This document shows positions 42,201 through 51,697 of a stretch of 64,000 nt of DNA, piece by piece (within the stretch, counting starts at the first letter, position 1; every line of letters starts with the position of its first letter). The notes under the pieces are model-generated. The model was not told the origin of the DNA. It searched no databases and was given only the letters and a program-made list of their open reading frames with translations. Source of the DNA: Pseudoluteimonas sp047602125. GTDB lineage: Bacteria; Pseudomonadota; Gammaproteobacteria; Xanthomonadales; Xanthomonadaceae. A program made the position numbers and the translations under genes. The DNA is taken from positions 1,178,001 through 1,242,000 of the forward strand of contig JASGIB010000001.1 of the NCBI GenBank assembly GCA_047602125.1, in the 5' to 3' direction.

Positions 42201-42280
42201 TCACGTTTTTCATAGCCGCCGGCACCGACCAACCCGGCTTCAATCGCGGTTTCGAAATCCCGTTCGGTGTGGCCGGACAT
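39203..42280 (-). CDS. hsdR: Type I restriction endonuclease subunit R
   Basis: A 1025-residue motor/nuclease subunit. The N-terminal nuclease domain has the ExK motif in TAELKNP. The SF2 helicase motor has Walker A at K321 (HSAGSGKSNS) and the DEAH box at 433-436 (VDEAHSSQ); later motor blocks include KYQTGFDQP and LSRLNRMAPGK. A C-terminal helical region binds HsdM. Together with HsdM and HsdS it cuts unmethylated DNA at a distance from its target. It is the last gene of the hsdM-rhuM-hsdS-hsdR operon and appears intact. Confidence 0.96.
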   Translation of the reverse strand: MSGHTERDFETAIEAGLVGAGGYEKREAGAYDETLALFPDNVIGFLQASQPQKWEALQKMLGAKTAETVLGDLCKELDIKGSLHVLRHGFKSYGKTFRMAYFRPNTAMNPEAAEKYATNRLTITRQVAFTSAMKKPEGGQRRCIINVTLAVNGLPVATAELKNPLTGQRSSDAVHQYMHDRDERDLLFAFGKRALVHFAVDPDDVRMTTRLKGRDTVFLPFNRGNGHAAGNPPVEGNWKTHYLWDEVLQADSLLDILQRFMHLETKERQIRTDKGVRSIRKETMIFPRYHQLDAVRKLVAHARGNGAGHNYLVQHSAGSGKSNSIAWLAHRLASLHDGNDDKVFHSVVVVTDRRVLDQQLQNTIYQFEHKTGVVEKIDEDTQQLARALSGGTPIVITTLQKFPFISQALSTLEKKGEGVRIDTAGKRFAVIVDEAHSSQSGETATALRGMLNKAGIESAIAAQLSEDEDDSLTAEARAAILRDALRRSRQPNLSFFAFTATPKFKTKAMFDEPGPSGTSPFHEYSMRQAIEEGFIMDVLQNYTTYKRFYGLIKQVEDDPEVPRRKAAKALTRYVELHPVNIEQVVSVIVEHFRLYVMHELGGRAKAMVVTGSRLSAVKYKLAFDRYIKDHGYDGIRSLVAFSGTVEDPDDPGAAYTEVAMNDGLAESELPEAFDGEHYRVLLVAEKYQTGFDQPLLQTMYVVKRLAGVQAVQTLSRLNRMAPGKARTFVLDFVNETDEIHRAFKPYYEFTPVGENADPARLSELQHKLLQWAIFTPADVDAFAEVWYRRKRDHSAGDHRLMNAALDKVVHRFGERPEEEREEFRGQLTAYRNLYAFLSQVIPYQDSELEKLYAFVRNLIAKLPPPDDGRSFSLDDEVALRYYRLQQMTEGSIVLSEGDVYPLKGPTHVGTARAGDDDVPLSTLVGKLNDRFGTSFTEADQLFFDQIRASAEQSEKIAEAAKANNLSDFTAYFNKVLDELFIDRMEGNEDIFSRVMTDKAFRTAAQEHLAFEIFESIRSGGSPDGP

Positions 42281-42295
42281 GCGTTTTCCCCTGTT

Positions 42296-43564
42296 TCAAT
42301 GCAGTTCCGCGATTTGCCCCGTGACTGCGGCGGTGATCAGGGCGGCACGGTATTCCGACAGTTTATCTATCGAAGCACGGACTCTCGTTTCGCCATCCGA
42401 GATGATTTGCTTCTTGGAAAACACATCCGCGACGATTTTCGTTTGCTCGTCAACTGGTGGCAAAGCTACGCTGATGCTCTTCACATCCGATAGTCCGATC
42501 GTGCCGAACGTCGATCCGTTCGTGAGTCGCAGCAGTTCGCCTTTCATACCGTAAATCGCGAACAGCAGGAATTCAGGGATCACGCGAGCCTCGTCGCACA
42601 ACCACGCAATGATGTGTTGCGAGACCGCCATCGGCTTGGTGGTGATTGCGCTCTCGCCAATCGTCGCATCTCGCGTAAAGACAACCGCACGTGCCGGAAG
42701 CATACGAGCCGACGAGTTTGCTAGACCAAGCTCGTTGATCTTGATCGCGGTATCCGAGATGTAATCGTTATCGCGCAGGGCAGCCGTGTCGTTCAACGAA
42801 ACCCACGGGATTTCACAATCCTCCCAGTACGTATCGATCTTCCGATCAGGCGTATGCCCGCTTTGGAGTTCAGCAACGCGTTTCACCGGAAAGACTTCCC
42901 AATGCGCCGGAATCTCTCCCAACCAGTCGATGCCCGACGACTTCATCGACACGGCGGGGTTCAGGCCCTTGGTGACGGCGCGGGTGATCAGCGCCTGGCG
43001 CTTCTCGGCCAGCCGTTCCAGCAACGCGCGTTTCTTCGCGATCAGTGCATCGATGCGCGCGGTCTTGTCGTCGAGGAAACGGGCGATGCGTTGCTGGGTA
43101 TCGAGTGGCGGCAGCGGCAGCGGCTGATGCCCGACGACGTCCCAATCCGCACGTGGCATCTTCGAGCCGAAGGTTTCGGCATCCACGGTGTCGATGAAGC
43201 CCCTGGAGACAAGCACATAGAACAAATACTTCGGCAACACGTCGCCCGATGGACGTAGGCACAGCAACTCGCCCGAACTCACACCATCGAACTGCGCGTG
43301 ATAGACCTTCGCCAAATACGGGCGCAGCTTGTTGAACAGTACGTCATCGACAGCAAACTTACGCCCATCCGACTCCGCAGGTTGCGGATCGTCCTTCAGC
43401 AGCTTGCCTGTCCACGATTCAATGTCTTCGTTGGCGATGTACGGCAAGCGCTCTTGTTCTTCCTCCGACGGTCGTTCGGTGGATAGTTGAACGCTCCATT
43501 TGAGCCATTCGCAACGCCAGTCTTTGGGAAGTTCACCCACCCATGCGGAGAATCCAGCCGTCAT
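42296..43564 (-). CDS. hsdS: Type I restriction-modification specificity subunit S
   Basis: A 422-residue subunit that recognises the bipartite DNA target. It has two target recognition domains, each followed by a conserved helix: the first helix follows PLPPLDTQQRIARFLDDKTA, the second follows VALPPVDEQTKIVADVF. The second TRD begins SSGIDWLGEIPAHWEV. The DNA of both TRDs is less GC-rich than the helices, as usual for exchanged recognition modules. The start overlaps the rhuM stop (ATGA at 43561-43564). The target sequence cannot be read from the protein. Confidence 0.94.
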   Translation of the reverse strand: MTAGFSAWVGELPKDWRCEWLKWSVQLSTERPSEEEQERLPYIANEDIESWTGKLLKDDPQPAESDGRKFAVDDVLFNKLRPYLAKVYHAQFDGVSSGELLCLRPSGDVLPKYLFYVLVSRGFIDTVDAETFGSKMPRADWDVVGHQPLPLPPLDTQQRIARFLDDKTARIDALIAKKRALLERLAEKRQALITRAVTKGLNPAVSMKSSGIDWLGEIPAHWEVFPVKRVAELQSGHTPDRKIDTYWEDCEIPWVSLNDTAALRDNDYISDTAIKINELGLANSSARMLPARAVVFTRDATIGESAITTKPMAVSQHIIAWLCDEARVIPEFLLFAIYGMKGELLRLTNGSTFGTIGLSDVKSISVALPPVDEQTKIVADVFSKKQIISDGETRVRASIDKLSEYRAALITAAVTGQIAELH

Positions 43565-44637
43565 GTCTTGCCACCGGACTTCTTCGCCATACGCTTCTTC
43601 GCCACCGAGTTGGCGACCTTCAACGCCTCCGCCGACTGGCGCAAGTCTTCCAGATAGCGCGCTTCCGCCGCCTGCTCGGCCTCGACCCGCCGCTGCTGCG
43701 CAAACGCATCGTACTGGCGCTCTGCCCACGCCACGGCATCGGCGTGCTTCACCTTGCCCGCGCCGTCCAGCACCGGCAGTTCGGTATCACGCAGGAACTT
43801 GTCGAGGAACGCATCCCAGTCGCCCAGGCGGATGTCCTGCCGGCGCATGGCACGGAACTCGGCCTGGTCCAGGAACATCACCGTGATGCGGTTCAGCGTG
43901 TCGATTTCCTTCGCGTCGAGATAGTTCTTGGCCGTGCCGACATCGTTCTTGAGCACGCGACTGCCCTTCCAGGTGTTCAGGCCCATGTTCGGCCGCGCCG
44001 CATCCGCGCGCCGGCGCACGATCTCCGCCGCGGTCAGGCCGCTGGCGGCGTAGTGCACCTTGTTCTGCATGAACGCGAAGAAACGCTGCGTGGCCTGCTC
44101 GCCCTCGCGGTAATCCACCGCCATTGCGAAGATCTCGCGGATGCGCTGGTACACCCGCGCCTCGCTGGCGCGGATCTCGCGGATGCGCGCCAGCAACTCG
44201 TCGAAATGATCGGCCGGGCCGACATTGCCCTTGAGCCGCTCGTCGTCCAGCACGAAACCCTTGACCAGAAACTCCGACAGCCGTGCCGTGGCCCATTGCC
44301 GGAACTCGGTGCCGCGCGCCGAGCGCACGCGGTAGCCGACGGCGAGAATGGCGTCCAGGCTGTAGTAGTCCAGCTCGCGGCGCACGCTGCGCCCGCCTTC
44401 GGCCTGAACCATCCGGAATTTCCGGACAGTTCGTTCAGGTTCAAGTTCGACCTCGGCGTAGATGTTCTGCAGGTGCTCACTGACCGTCTTGACCGAGACC
44501 TGGTACAGATCCGCGATCTGGCGCTGGGTCAGCCAGACCGTATCGCCCGTCATCAGCACGCGGATGCCGCCCGCACCGCTGCCGGCCGGGTAGATCAGCA
44601 GTTCGCCGCCGGCATTCGGGACGATGTCCTTGCTCAT
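43561..44637 (-). CDS. rhuM: Virulence RhuM family protein
   Basis: A 358-residue RhuM-family protein, named after a Salmonella pathogenicity island gene. The N-terminal half shows the family order TVWLTQRQIADLYQVSVKTV, YSLDAILAVGYRVRS and RGTEFRQWAT, which has a helix-turn-helix look. The C-terminal half is charged and ends in a basic helical tail. RhuM genes often sit inside type I restriction operons, as here between hsdM and hsdS, with 4-base overlaps at both ends. Its biochemical role is unknown; an accessory or toxin-like function has been suggested. Confidence 0.9.
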   Translation of the reverse strand: MSKDIVPNAGGELLIYPAGSGAGGIRVLMTGDTVWLTQRQIADLYQVSVKTVSEHLQNIYAEVELEPERTVRKFRMVQAEGGRSVRRELDYYSLDAILAVGYRVRSARGTEFRQWATARLSEFLVKGFVLDDERLKGNVGPADHFDELLARIREIRASEARVYQRIREIFAMAVDYREGEQATQRFFAFMQNKVHYAASGLTAAEIVRRRADAARPNMGLNTWKGSRVLKNDVGTAKNYLDAKEIDTLNRITVMFLDQAEFRAMRRQDIRLGDWDAFLDKFLRDTELPVLDGAGKVKHADAVAWAERQYDAFAQQRRVEAEQAAEARYLEDLRQSAEALKVANSVAKKRMAKKSGGKT

Positions 44638-46805
44638 GCGGCCAGCCCTTGCAGCAGGCCGGCGATCTCGCCTTCCAGCATGGCGATGTCGGATTCGATC
44701 TCGGCCAGTGGACGCGGCGGCTTGTACACATAGAAATGCCGGTTGATCGGGATTTCGTAACCGACCTTGGTCTTGCCGTAATCCACCCACGCATCCGGCA
44801 CGTGCGGCAGCACCTCGCGTGCCATGTAGGCGTCGATGTGCGCGCGGAAGGCCTTCACCAGCTTCGCGTTGTCCTTGTCCGGACCGAAATCCATCGGCAG
44901 CGGCAGCGTCGTGCCCGCCGGCAGCGGGATGTTCTCGGTATCGCGCAGTTCGCTGTCGGGCTCCGGATTGCCTTTCGCATCGCGGACGATGTCCGCCTGC
45001 GCATCGCGTTCGCCCAGCGCGGCGAAGATCGCCTTCTTCACCGGTGCGGCCAGTTTCACCTCGGCTTTCTTCGCCGCTTTCAGCAAATCCGCCTCGAACG
45101 CGGCCCAGTCCGTGTACGCGCCCTTCCTGCCCATCGTGGCCAGCAGCTCGCGGATCTGCTGCTGCAAGGCTTCGCCTTCGGCGACTTCCTGTTTTGCCGC
45201 CTTGGTGTCCTTGCGCTTCTTCGAGACCGCGAGATTGGCGAACGCGGTCTGCTCGTCCAGCCGCGCGATGCGTTCGGCGCTGGCGTGGAAATTCATCCGC
45301 AACGGCCGCTCCACCGTGACCTTGAGGAAACCGAATTCGTGGTTGTCGAAGATGCGCGAAACCACGCGGGTTTCGGTCTGGCCATCGACGCTCACTTCCG
45401 CGGTTTCGCCGTCCTCGCAATTGCCGTAGAGACGGGTCAAGGCGCGGATCTGGTCTTCGGTGATCTCGTTGCGCTTGTTGTTCAGGCTCTTCTTCATCTT
45501 GCGGAAGAAGCGCGTACCATCGATCAGCTGCACCTTGCCGCGGCGTTCCTTCGGTTTGCGGTTGGTCACCAGCCAGACATAGGTGTAGATGCCGGTGTTG
45601 TAGAACAACTGGTCGGGCAAGGCGACGATGGCGTCGAGCCAGTCGTTCTCGACGATCCAGCGGCGGATGTTGGACGGTCCGGAACCGGCATCGCCCGAGA
45701 ATAGCGGCGAGCCGTTGAAGACGATGGCGATCTTCGAGCCGACGGCTTCATCGTCGCCACGCTTGTACGGATGCATCTTGGAAATCATGTGCTGCAGGAA
45801 CAGCAGCGAGCCATCGTTGATCGCCGGCAAGCCGGCGCCGAAACGACCGGCGAAACCGAGTTCCTTGTGTTCCTTCTCGACCACGGTCTTCTGGTCTTTC
45901 CAATCCACCCCGAAGGGTGGATTGGCGAGCAGATAGTGGAACTTCCGATTCGGAAAGCCGTCCTTGGTTTTGCCATCACCGAGTGTGTCGCCGGGGACGA
46001 TGTTCCTCGTATCTTCGTCCTTGATCAGCATGTCCGAACAGCAGATCGCCCAGGATTCGTCGTTGTATTCCTGTCCGTACAGAAACAGGTTCGCCTTTGC
46101 ATTCTGGTCGAGAATGAACTTTTCCGATTCGGACAGCATGCCACCCGTGCCGCAGGCCGGGTCGTAGATGGTGCGGACGATACCCGGCTTGTACACGTCC
46201 TTTTCGCCGGTATAGACCAGATTGGCCATCAACCGGATCACTTCGCGCGGGGTGAAGTGATCGCCGGCTTCCTCGTTGGCCTGTTCGTTGAAACGCATCA
46301 CCAGATGCTCGAACAGATACCCCATCTGCAGGTTGTCGATGTCGTCCGGGTGGAGGTTCACGCGGGACATCAGCTTGATGATGGTGAAAAGCCGGTTGCT
46401 CGCGTCCAGCTTCTCGATCTGCTCGTTGAACTTGAACTTGTCGAAGATGGTACGCGCCGTGGGCGAGAATCCATTGATGTAAGAGACCAGGTTCGGTGCG
46501 ATGTTTTCGGAATCGCCCAACAGCTTCTCGAAGGTGAAGGGGCTGGTGTTGTAGAGAGGATGCTCGCGCTCGGGGTCGGCGGCCTTGCCGAGGATTTTCT
46601 GCAAGGCCTTGTCGGCCAGACCCTTGTGCTTGGCGTGCGCCTTCAGCACGGCATCCTTGGTCGGTTCCAGTACGCAATCCAGGCGGCGCAACACCACGAG
46701 GGGCAGCATCACCAGTCGGTATTGCGGCGGGCGATACGGGCCACGCAGGCGGTTGGCGATATCCCAGATACGGCTTTTCAGCTCTTCGTGAGCCTGGACG
46801 TTCAT
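44634..46805 (-). CDS. hsdM: Type I restriction-modification DNA methyltransferase subunit M
   Basis: A 723-residue N6-adenine methyltransferase. The N-terminal helical domain (residues 1-150) begins IWDIANRLRGPYRPPQYR. The SAM site is DPACGTGG at 215-222 and the catalytic NPPF is at 295-298. A long C-terminal part of about 200 residues makes this longer than the 480-550 residue classical HsdM, consistent with the extended subgroup. It is the first gene of the operon and starts 16 bases after the tRNA 3' end. Confidence 0.95.
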   Translation of the reverse strand: MNVQAHEELKSRIWDIANRLRGPYRPPQYRLVMLPLVVLRRLDCVLEPTKDAVLKAHAKHKGLADKALQKILGKAADPEREHPLYNTSPFTFEKLLGDSENIAPNLVSYINGFSPTARTIFDKFKFNEQIEKLDASNRLFTIIKLMSRVNLHPDDIDNLQMGYLFEHLVMRFNEQANEEAGDHFTPREVIRLMANLVYTGEKDVYKPGIVRTIYDPACGTGGMLSESEKFILDQNAKANLFLYGQEYNDESWAICCSDMLIKDEDTRNIVPGDTLGDGKTKDGFPNRKFHYLLANPPFGVDWKDQKTVVEKEHKELGFAGRFGAGLPAINDGSLLFLQHMISKMHPYKRGDDEAVGSKIAIVFNGSPLFSGDAGSGPSNIRRWIVENDWLDAIVALPDQLFYNTGIYTYVWLVTNRKPKERRGKVQLIDGTRFFRKMKKSLNNKRNEITEDQIRALTRLYGNCEDGETAEVSVDGQTETRVVSRIFDNHEFGFLKVTVERPLRMNFHASAERIARLDEQTAFANLAVSKKRKDTKAAKQEVAEGEALQQQIRELLATMGRKGAYTDWAAFEADLLKAAKKAEVKLAAPVKKAIFAALGERDAQADIVRDAKGNPEPDSELRDTENIPLPAGTTLPLPMDFGPDKDNAKLVKAFRAHIDAYMAREVLPHVPDAWVDYGKTKVGYEIPINRHFYVYKPPRPLAEIESDIAMLEGEIAGLLQGLAA

Positions 46806-46821
46806 GCATCCCCTTTCGAAA

Positions 46822-46897
<76 letters not shown>

Positions 46898-46931
46898 GTG
46901 GAAGGCGGCATTCTACCGGTGCCGCGCGCGG

Positions 46932-49277
46932 TCAATCGTTCGACATCGAATACGGCGCCTGCGCGTTCGGGCCCGGCCAGTCGCGGTTCGGTTGCGCCTG
47001 CATCGCGAAGCGCAATTCGCCGCCGCGCATGAGTTCCTGGTGGGTGATGAACACGCGGTCGAGCGGCTTGCCGTCGAGGGTCACGCTGCCGACGTAGGTG
47101 TGGGCGTCGTCCAGATTGTCGGCGACGACGGTGAAGCGCTTGCCGTTCGGCAGGTCCAACGCGGCCTTGCGCACGAACGGCCGGCCGAGGATGTATTGGT
47201 TGCTGCCGGGCGCGACCGGATAGAAGCCGAGCGAGGTGAACACGAACCACGCCGACATCTGGCCGAGGTCGTCGTTGCCGGCCAGGCCATCCGGCGTCGG
47301 CTTGTATTGTGTGTCCATCACCTGCTTCAGCCGCGCCTGCGTGCGCCACGGCTGTCCGGCGTAGGCGTAGAGGTAGGCGACGTGGTGGCTCGGCTCGTTG
47401 CCGTGCGCATACCAGCCGATCAGGCCGGTGATGTCCTCCATGTGCGCGAACACCTTGGGATCGACCTTCGCGTCGAATACCGCATCGAGCCGCGCGAGCA
47501 GCTTGTCGGTCCCGCCGTGCGCGGCGGCGAGCCCGGCCACGTCCTGCGGCACGTACCACGAGTACTGCCAGGCGTTGCCTTCGGTGTAATCGGTGCCGTA
47601 ACCGCTCGCATCGGGATCGAACGGCACGCGGAAGCTGCCGTCGCGCTTGCGTGCGCGCATGAAGCCGGTGTCGGGATCGAACGCGTGCTTCCAGTTGCCT
47701 GCGCGCTTTTCGAATTCCGCGGCGACGTCCTTGCGCCCCATCGCCTGCGCCATGCGGAAGAGGGTCCAGTCGTCGAACGCGTATTCCAGCGTCTTCGACG
47801 CGGCCTCGCCTTCCTCGTCGATCGGCACGTAACCCAACTCGCGGTATTGCGCGATGCCGTCGTACGGGCCGTAGTCGGCGCTGGCGACCATCGCGCCGAG
47901 CGCTTCGTTCGCGTCGTAGCCGCGGATGCCCTTCATCCACGCATCGACGATCACCGGCACCGCGTGGTAGCCGATCATGCACCACGTCTCGAGGCCGTGG
48001 AACGCCCACACCGGCAGGATGCCGTACGCGCTTTCTCGGCGCGAAGCGAGCAGCGAGTTGACGATGTCGTCGGTGCGCTGTTCCGGCTGCACGATGGTCA
48101 GCAGCGGGTGCAGCGCGCGGTAGGTGTCCCACAGCGAGAAGGTCGAATAGTTCGTCCAGCCCTTGGCCTGGTGCACGGCGTTGTCCGGCCCGCGATAACG
48201 GCCGTCGCTGTCCATGAACAGGCTCGGCGCCTGCAACGCGTGGTAGAGCGCGGTGTAGAACGCCTTGCGCATCGGTTCCGGTGCGTCGATCTCGGCGACG
48301 CCCAGCGCCTGCGCCCAGCGCGCCTTCGCCGCGGCACGCACGCGGTCGAAATCCCAGCCGGGCATTTCCGCGTCGAGATTGGCGATGGCGCCTTCCTCGC
48401 TCACCGGCGAGATCGCCACCTTCACCACCAGCGGCTGTTGCAGCGCGGCGCCGAAATCGAAATCGCCGACCAGTTGCCGACCCTCGATCTGCGCGCGCTG
48501 CGCCGGATCGTTTTCGCCCGGCGGCGGGAAACCCTTGTACGGGATGTCCTGCTCGGTATTGCGGAACGCATGCCCGGCCAGCGGTTGCGAAAAGCGCATC
48601 GCGAAATACAGCTGCCGCCCGGGCGCCCAGCCGCGGGTTTCGCGGAAGCCGGTGACGGTACCGTCGTCGCGCAGGCGCAGCCGCGCCCACGACACCTTGC
48701 CCGGGTAGTCGTACATCGAGGTGCGCAGGTCGACGACGACGTGCGCCTGCCGGCCGGCGGGGAAGGCGTAACGATGCACGCCGATGCGTTCGCCGGCGGT
48801 GAGTTCGGCGCGGACGCCCGAATCCCGCAGCGTCACCGCGTAGTAGCCGGGTTCCGCGGCTTCGCTGTCGTGCGAGAAGCGCGAGGTGTATCCGCTGCCC
48901 GGCTGGTCCGGATCGCCGCGTTCGAACTTCGCCTCGCCGACGACCGGCATCAGCAATACGTCGCCGAGGTCGGAATGCCCGGTGCCGGAAAAATGCGTGT
49001 GCGAAAAGCCGACGATGGTGTCGTCGGAATGGCGATAGCCGGCGGCCCAGCCGTAGGCCTTGTCGCGCGGCTGGATGCGCGTGTCGGGGCTGAGCTGGAC
49101 CATGCCGAACGGCACCGTCGCGCCGGGGAAGGTATGGCCTTCGCCGCCGGTGCCGATGAAGGGATCCACCGCGGAGAAGGCGGCTTCGCCCGCACTGCGC
49201 GCCTGCGGTGCGGCCTGCGCGAGCGAGGATGCGAGGAGGAGGCCGAACGCCAGCCGGCCCGCGATGGACTTGCGCAT
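46932..49277 (-). CDS. GH92 family alpha-mannosidase, exported
   Basis: A 781-residue glycoside hydrolase, probably a calcium-dependent exo-alpha-mannosidase, with a signal peptide ending SLAQA. Family blocks are DPFIGTGGEGHTFPGAT near the start, FSHTHFSGTGHSD, FSLWDTYRALHPL in the catalytic (alpha/alpha) domain and NDDLGQMSAWFVF near the end. The open frame runs far upstream; the ATG at 49277 is set by the signal peptide. It is divergent from fucP with 135 bp between, and supplies mannose to the catabolic genes on the other strand. Confidence 0.94.
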   Translation of the reverse strand: MRKSIAGRLAFGLLLASSLAQAAPQARSAGEAAFSAVDPFIGTGGEGHTFPGATVPFGMVQLSPDTRIQPRDKAYGWAAGYRHSDDTIVGFSHTHFSGTGHSDLGDVLLMPVVGEAKFERGDPDQPGSGYTSRFSHDSEAAEPGYYAVTLRDSGVRAELTAGERIGVHRYAFPAGRQAHVVVDLRTSMYDYPGKVSWARLRLRDDGTVTGFRETRGWAPGRQLYFAMRFSQPLAGHAFRNTEQDIPYKGFPPPGENDPAQRAQIEGRQLVGDFDFGAALQQPLVVKVAISPVSEEGAIANLDAEMPGWDFDRVRAAAKARWAQALGVAEIDAPEPMRKAFYTALYHALQAPSLFMDSDGRYRGPDNAVHQAKGWTNYSTFSLWDTYRALHPLLTIVQPEQRTDDIVNSLLASRRESAYGILPVWAFHGLETWCMIGYHAVPVIVDAWMKGIRGYDANEALGAMVASADYGPYDGIAQYRELGYVPIDEEGEAASKTLEYAFDDWTLFRMAQAMGRKDVAAEFEKRAGNWKHAFDPDTGFMRARKRDGSFRVPFDPDASGYGTDYTEGNAWQYSWYVPQDVAGLAAAHGGTDKLLARLDAVFDAKVDPKVFAHMEDITGLIGWYAHGNEPSHHVAYLYAYAGQPWRTQARLKQVMDTQYKPTPDGLAGNDDLGQMSAWFVFTSLGFYPVAPGSNQYILGRPFVRKAALDLPNGKRFTVVADNLDDAHTYVGSVTLDGKPLDRVFITHQELMRGGELRFAMQAQPNRDWPGPNAQAPYSMSND

Positions 49278-49412
49278 GCATGCACCCCTTGCCCGGAACG
49301 ATCGGCCTGCCGCGATGCAAGATGCGCCATGTCGCGGCGCGCGGCATCCTGTCCTGCAGTGTAGTCCCATCCCGGCCGAGTGGCCGCGCTTCTTTCCGCA
49401 AGGAACCGATCC

Positions 49413-50720
49413 ATGACGCGACGCCATCTCTCCCATCCCGCCGCCATCGCCATCGTGAGCCTCATCTTCTTCATGTGGGGCGGGCTCACCAGCCTCAACG
49501 ACGTGCTGATCCCGCACCTCAAGGCCGTGTTCTCGATGAACTACGCGCAGACGATGCTGATCCAGTTCACGTTCTTCGGCGCGTATTTCCTGATGTCGCT
49601 GCCCTCGGGCGCGGTGGTCTCGCGCATCGGCTACAAACCGAGCATCGTCGTCGGGCTGGTTGTCGCAGCCCTCGGCGCGGTGTTGTTCTACCCGGCGGCG
49701 AAACTCCCTTCGTACGGATTGTTCCTGGCCGCGCTGTTCGTGCTCGCCAGCGGCATCACCCTGCTGCAGGTGGCCGCGAACCCGTACATCAGCCTGCTCG
49801 GCGACTCCGCGAGTTCGCACAGTCGCCTGAACCTGGCGCAGGCGCTGAATTCGCTCGGCACCACGATCTTCCCGTACTTCATCGGGCCGCTGATCCTGTC
49901 GGCCGCGGTGCTCGGCGCCGACCAACTCGCGGCCCTGTCGCCGGAAGCGCTCGCCGCGTACCGGACGACGCAGGCGCAATCGGTGCAGGCCCCCTACCTG
50001 CTGCTCGCCGTCGCGCTGGTGCTGCTGGCGGCGTTCGTGCTGCTGATGCGCATCCCCTCGCTGCGCGAGGCGACCGACGCCGGCGACGGCATCCACCATG
50101 CCTATGGCGAAGTGCTTGGGCATTCGCACCTGAAGTGGGGCGTCCTGGCGATCTTCGTGTACGTCGGCGCGGAGGTGTCGATCGGCAGCTTCCTCATCAA
50201 TTACCTCGCCGAACCGCGCATCGGCGGGCTGGCCGAAGCCACCGCGAGCAAGTACCTGCCGTTCTACTGGGGCGGCGCGATGGTCGGCCGCTTCGTCGGC
50301 GCCGCGCTCATGACCCGGGTCGACGCGCGCAAGCTGCTCGCGCTGTTCGCACTGGTCGCGATGGCGCTGCTGGCCACGACGATGGCCTCGCAGGGAAGCG
50401 TCGCGATGTGGACCGTGCTCGCGATCGGGCTGTTCAACTCGATCATGTTCCCGACCATCTTCACCACCGCGATCGAAGGCCTCGGCGCGATGACGAGCAA
50501 GGCCTCGAGCCTGCTGATCATGGCCATCGTCGGCGGCGCGCTCATCCCGCTGGCGCAGGGCGCGCTGGCCGACCGCATCGGCATCCAGCATGCGTTCGTG
50601 CTGCCGTTGCTGTGCTACGCGTACATCGCCTGGTACGGCATGCGCGGTTCGCGCCTGTCCGCGGACGAAGCGCGCATCGCGGTCACGTCGCCGGCGACGG
50701 CCACGCGACCGATGCATTGA
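49413..50720 (+). CDS. Sugar MFS transporter, FucP-like
   Basis: A 435-residue inner-membrane permease with 12 predicted helices, of the fucose:H+ symporter group. Family blocks are FFMWGGLTSLNDVLIPHLK, GITLLQVAANPYISLLG and NLAQALNSLG. In Xanthomonadaceae, members in mannoside loci are thought to import mannose or related hexoses; the substrate is inferred from the neighbours. An AAGGA site lies eight bases before the ATG at 49413. The stop overlaps the kinase start (TGATG). Confidence 0.9.
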   Translation: MTRRHLSHPAAIAIVSLIFFMWGGLTSLNDVLIPHLKAVFSMNYAQTMLIQFTFFGAYFLMSLPSGAVVSRIGYKPSIVVGLVVAALGAVLFYPAAKLPSYGLFLAALFVLASGITLLQVAANPYISLLGDSASSHSRLNLAQALNSLGTTIFPYFIGPLILSAAVLGADQLAALSPEALAAYRTTQAQSVQAPYLLLAVALVLLAAFVLLMRIPSLREATDAGDGIHHAYGEVLGHSHLKWGVLAIFVYVGAEVSIGSFLINYLAEPRIGGLAEATASKYLPFYWGGAMVGRFVGAALMTRVDARKLLALFALVAMALLATTMASQGSVAMWTVLAIGLFNSIMFPTIFTTAIEGLGAMTSKASSLLIMAIVGGALIPLAQGALADRIGIQHAFVLPLLCYAYIAWYGMRGSRLSADEARIAVTSPATATRPMH

Positions 50721-51697
50721 TGGCGGCGCGCACCGCCATCGCCTGCTTCGGCGAGGCGCTGATCGATTTCCTCGCCAAACCCGCGCGCCCGGGCGAACAG
50801 GCCCGCTTCGTGCAGCATGCCGGCGGCGCCCCGGCCAACGTCGCGGTCGGCATCGCGCGCCTCGGCGGCGATGCGCGCTTCATCGGCATGCTCGCCACCG
50901 ACATGTTCGGCGACGCGCTGTACGCGGAACTCGCGCGCCATGGCGTCGATGTGTCGCAGGTGCGGCGCACCGGCGAAGCGCCGACCGCCTTGGCGTTCGT
51001 GCAACTCGGCGAGAACGGCGAGCGCAGCTTCAGCTTCCGCCGCCCGCCGGCCGCAGACCTGCTGTTCCGCGGCGGGGATTTCGACACGGCTTCATTCGAA
51101 ACGCTCGCCGCCTTCCATTGCTGTTCCAACAGCCTCACCGAACCCGGCATCGCCGAAGCGACGCTGCATGGCATGCGCCTGGCGGCCGATGCCGGCGCGC
51201 TGGTCAGTTTCGACCTCAACCTGCGCCCCGCCTTGTGGCCGCGCGATGCCGATCCGCGGCCGCGCGCATGGCGCGCGCTGGAATCCGCGCAACTGGTGAA
51301 GCTGAGCGCGGAGGAGTTCGATTTCCTCGCCGCGGACGGCGACGACGTTCCCGCACGCCTGTTCGCCAACGCGGCGCGCGCATTGGTGGTCACCGACGGC
51401 GCCGCGCCGCTGCGCTGGTGGACGGCGAATGCCGGCGGAGTGGCCGAGACGTTCGCGACCAGGTCCATCGACACCACCGCCGCCGGCGATGCCTTCGTCG
51501 CCGGCCTGCTGCAGCGGCTGGTGGCGCGCGGCGTCGATGCCGGGATGCTCGCGCGCGCGTTCGAAGACGATGCGCTGCGCAGCGACGTGTTGGGCCACGC
51601 CATGGCCGCCGGTGCGCTCGCGACCACGCGGCACGGCGCGTTCGATGCCATGCCCGATGCCGCCGAAGTCCTCGCCCTCGCCGGGAAAGCCGCATGA
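50720..51697 (+). CDS. PfkB-family fructokinase
   Basis: A 325-residue sugar kinase. The start CFGEALIDFLAK, the GGAPANVAVGIARLGG block and the catalytic DTTAAGDAFVAG are typical of fructokinases. It would phosphorylate the fructose made by the AGE-family isomerase encoded next, giving fructose 6-phosphate for glycolysis. The ATG overlaps the fucP stop, and its own stop overlaps the next ATG. Confidence 0.9.
   Translation: MAARTAIACFGEALIDFLAKPARPGEQARFVQHAGGAPANVAVGIARLGGDARFIGMLATDMFGDALYAELARHGVDVSQVRRTGEAPTALAFVQLGENGERSFSFRRPPAADLLFRGGDFDTASFETLAAFHCCSNSLTEPGIAEATLHGMRLAADAGALVSFDLNLRPALWPRDADPRPRAWRALESAQLVKLSAEEFDFLAADGDDVPARLFANAARALVVTDGAAPLRWWTANAGGVAETFATRSIDTTAAGDAFVAGLLQRLVARGVDAGMLARAFEDDALRSDVLGHAMAAGALATTRHGAFDAMPDAAEVLALAGKAA

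Noticed and set aside
49278..49412. Possible operator CCGCGA-N16-TCGCGG between GH92 and fucP
   Set aside because: Six-base arms of G/C-rich sequence are expected by chance in this DNA. It matches no known regulator site I can name, and no regulator gene is next to the locus.
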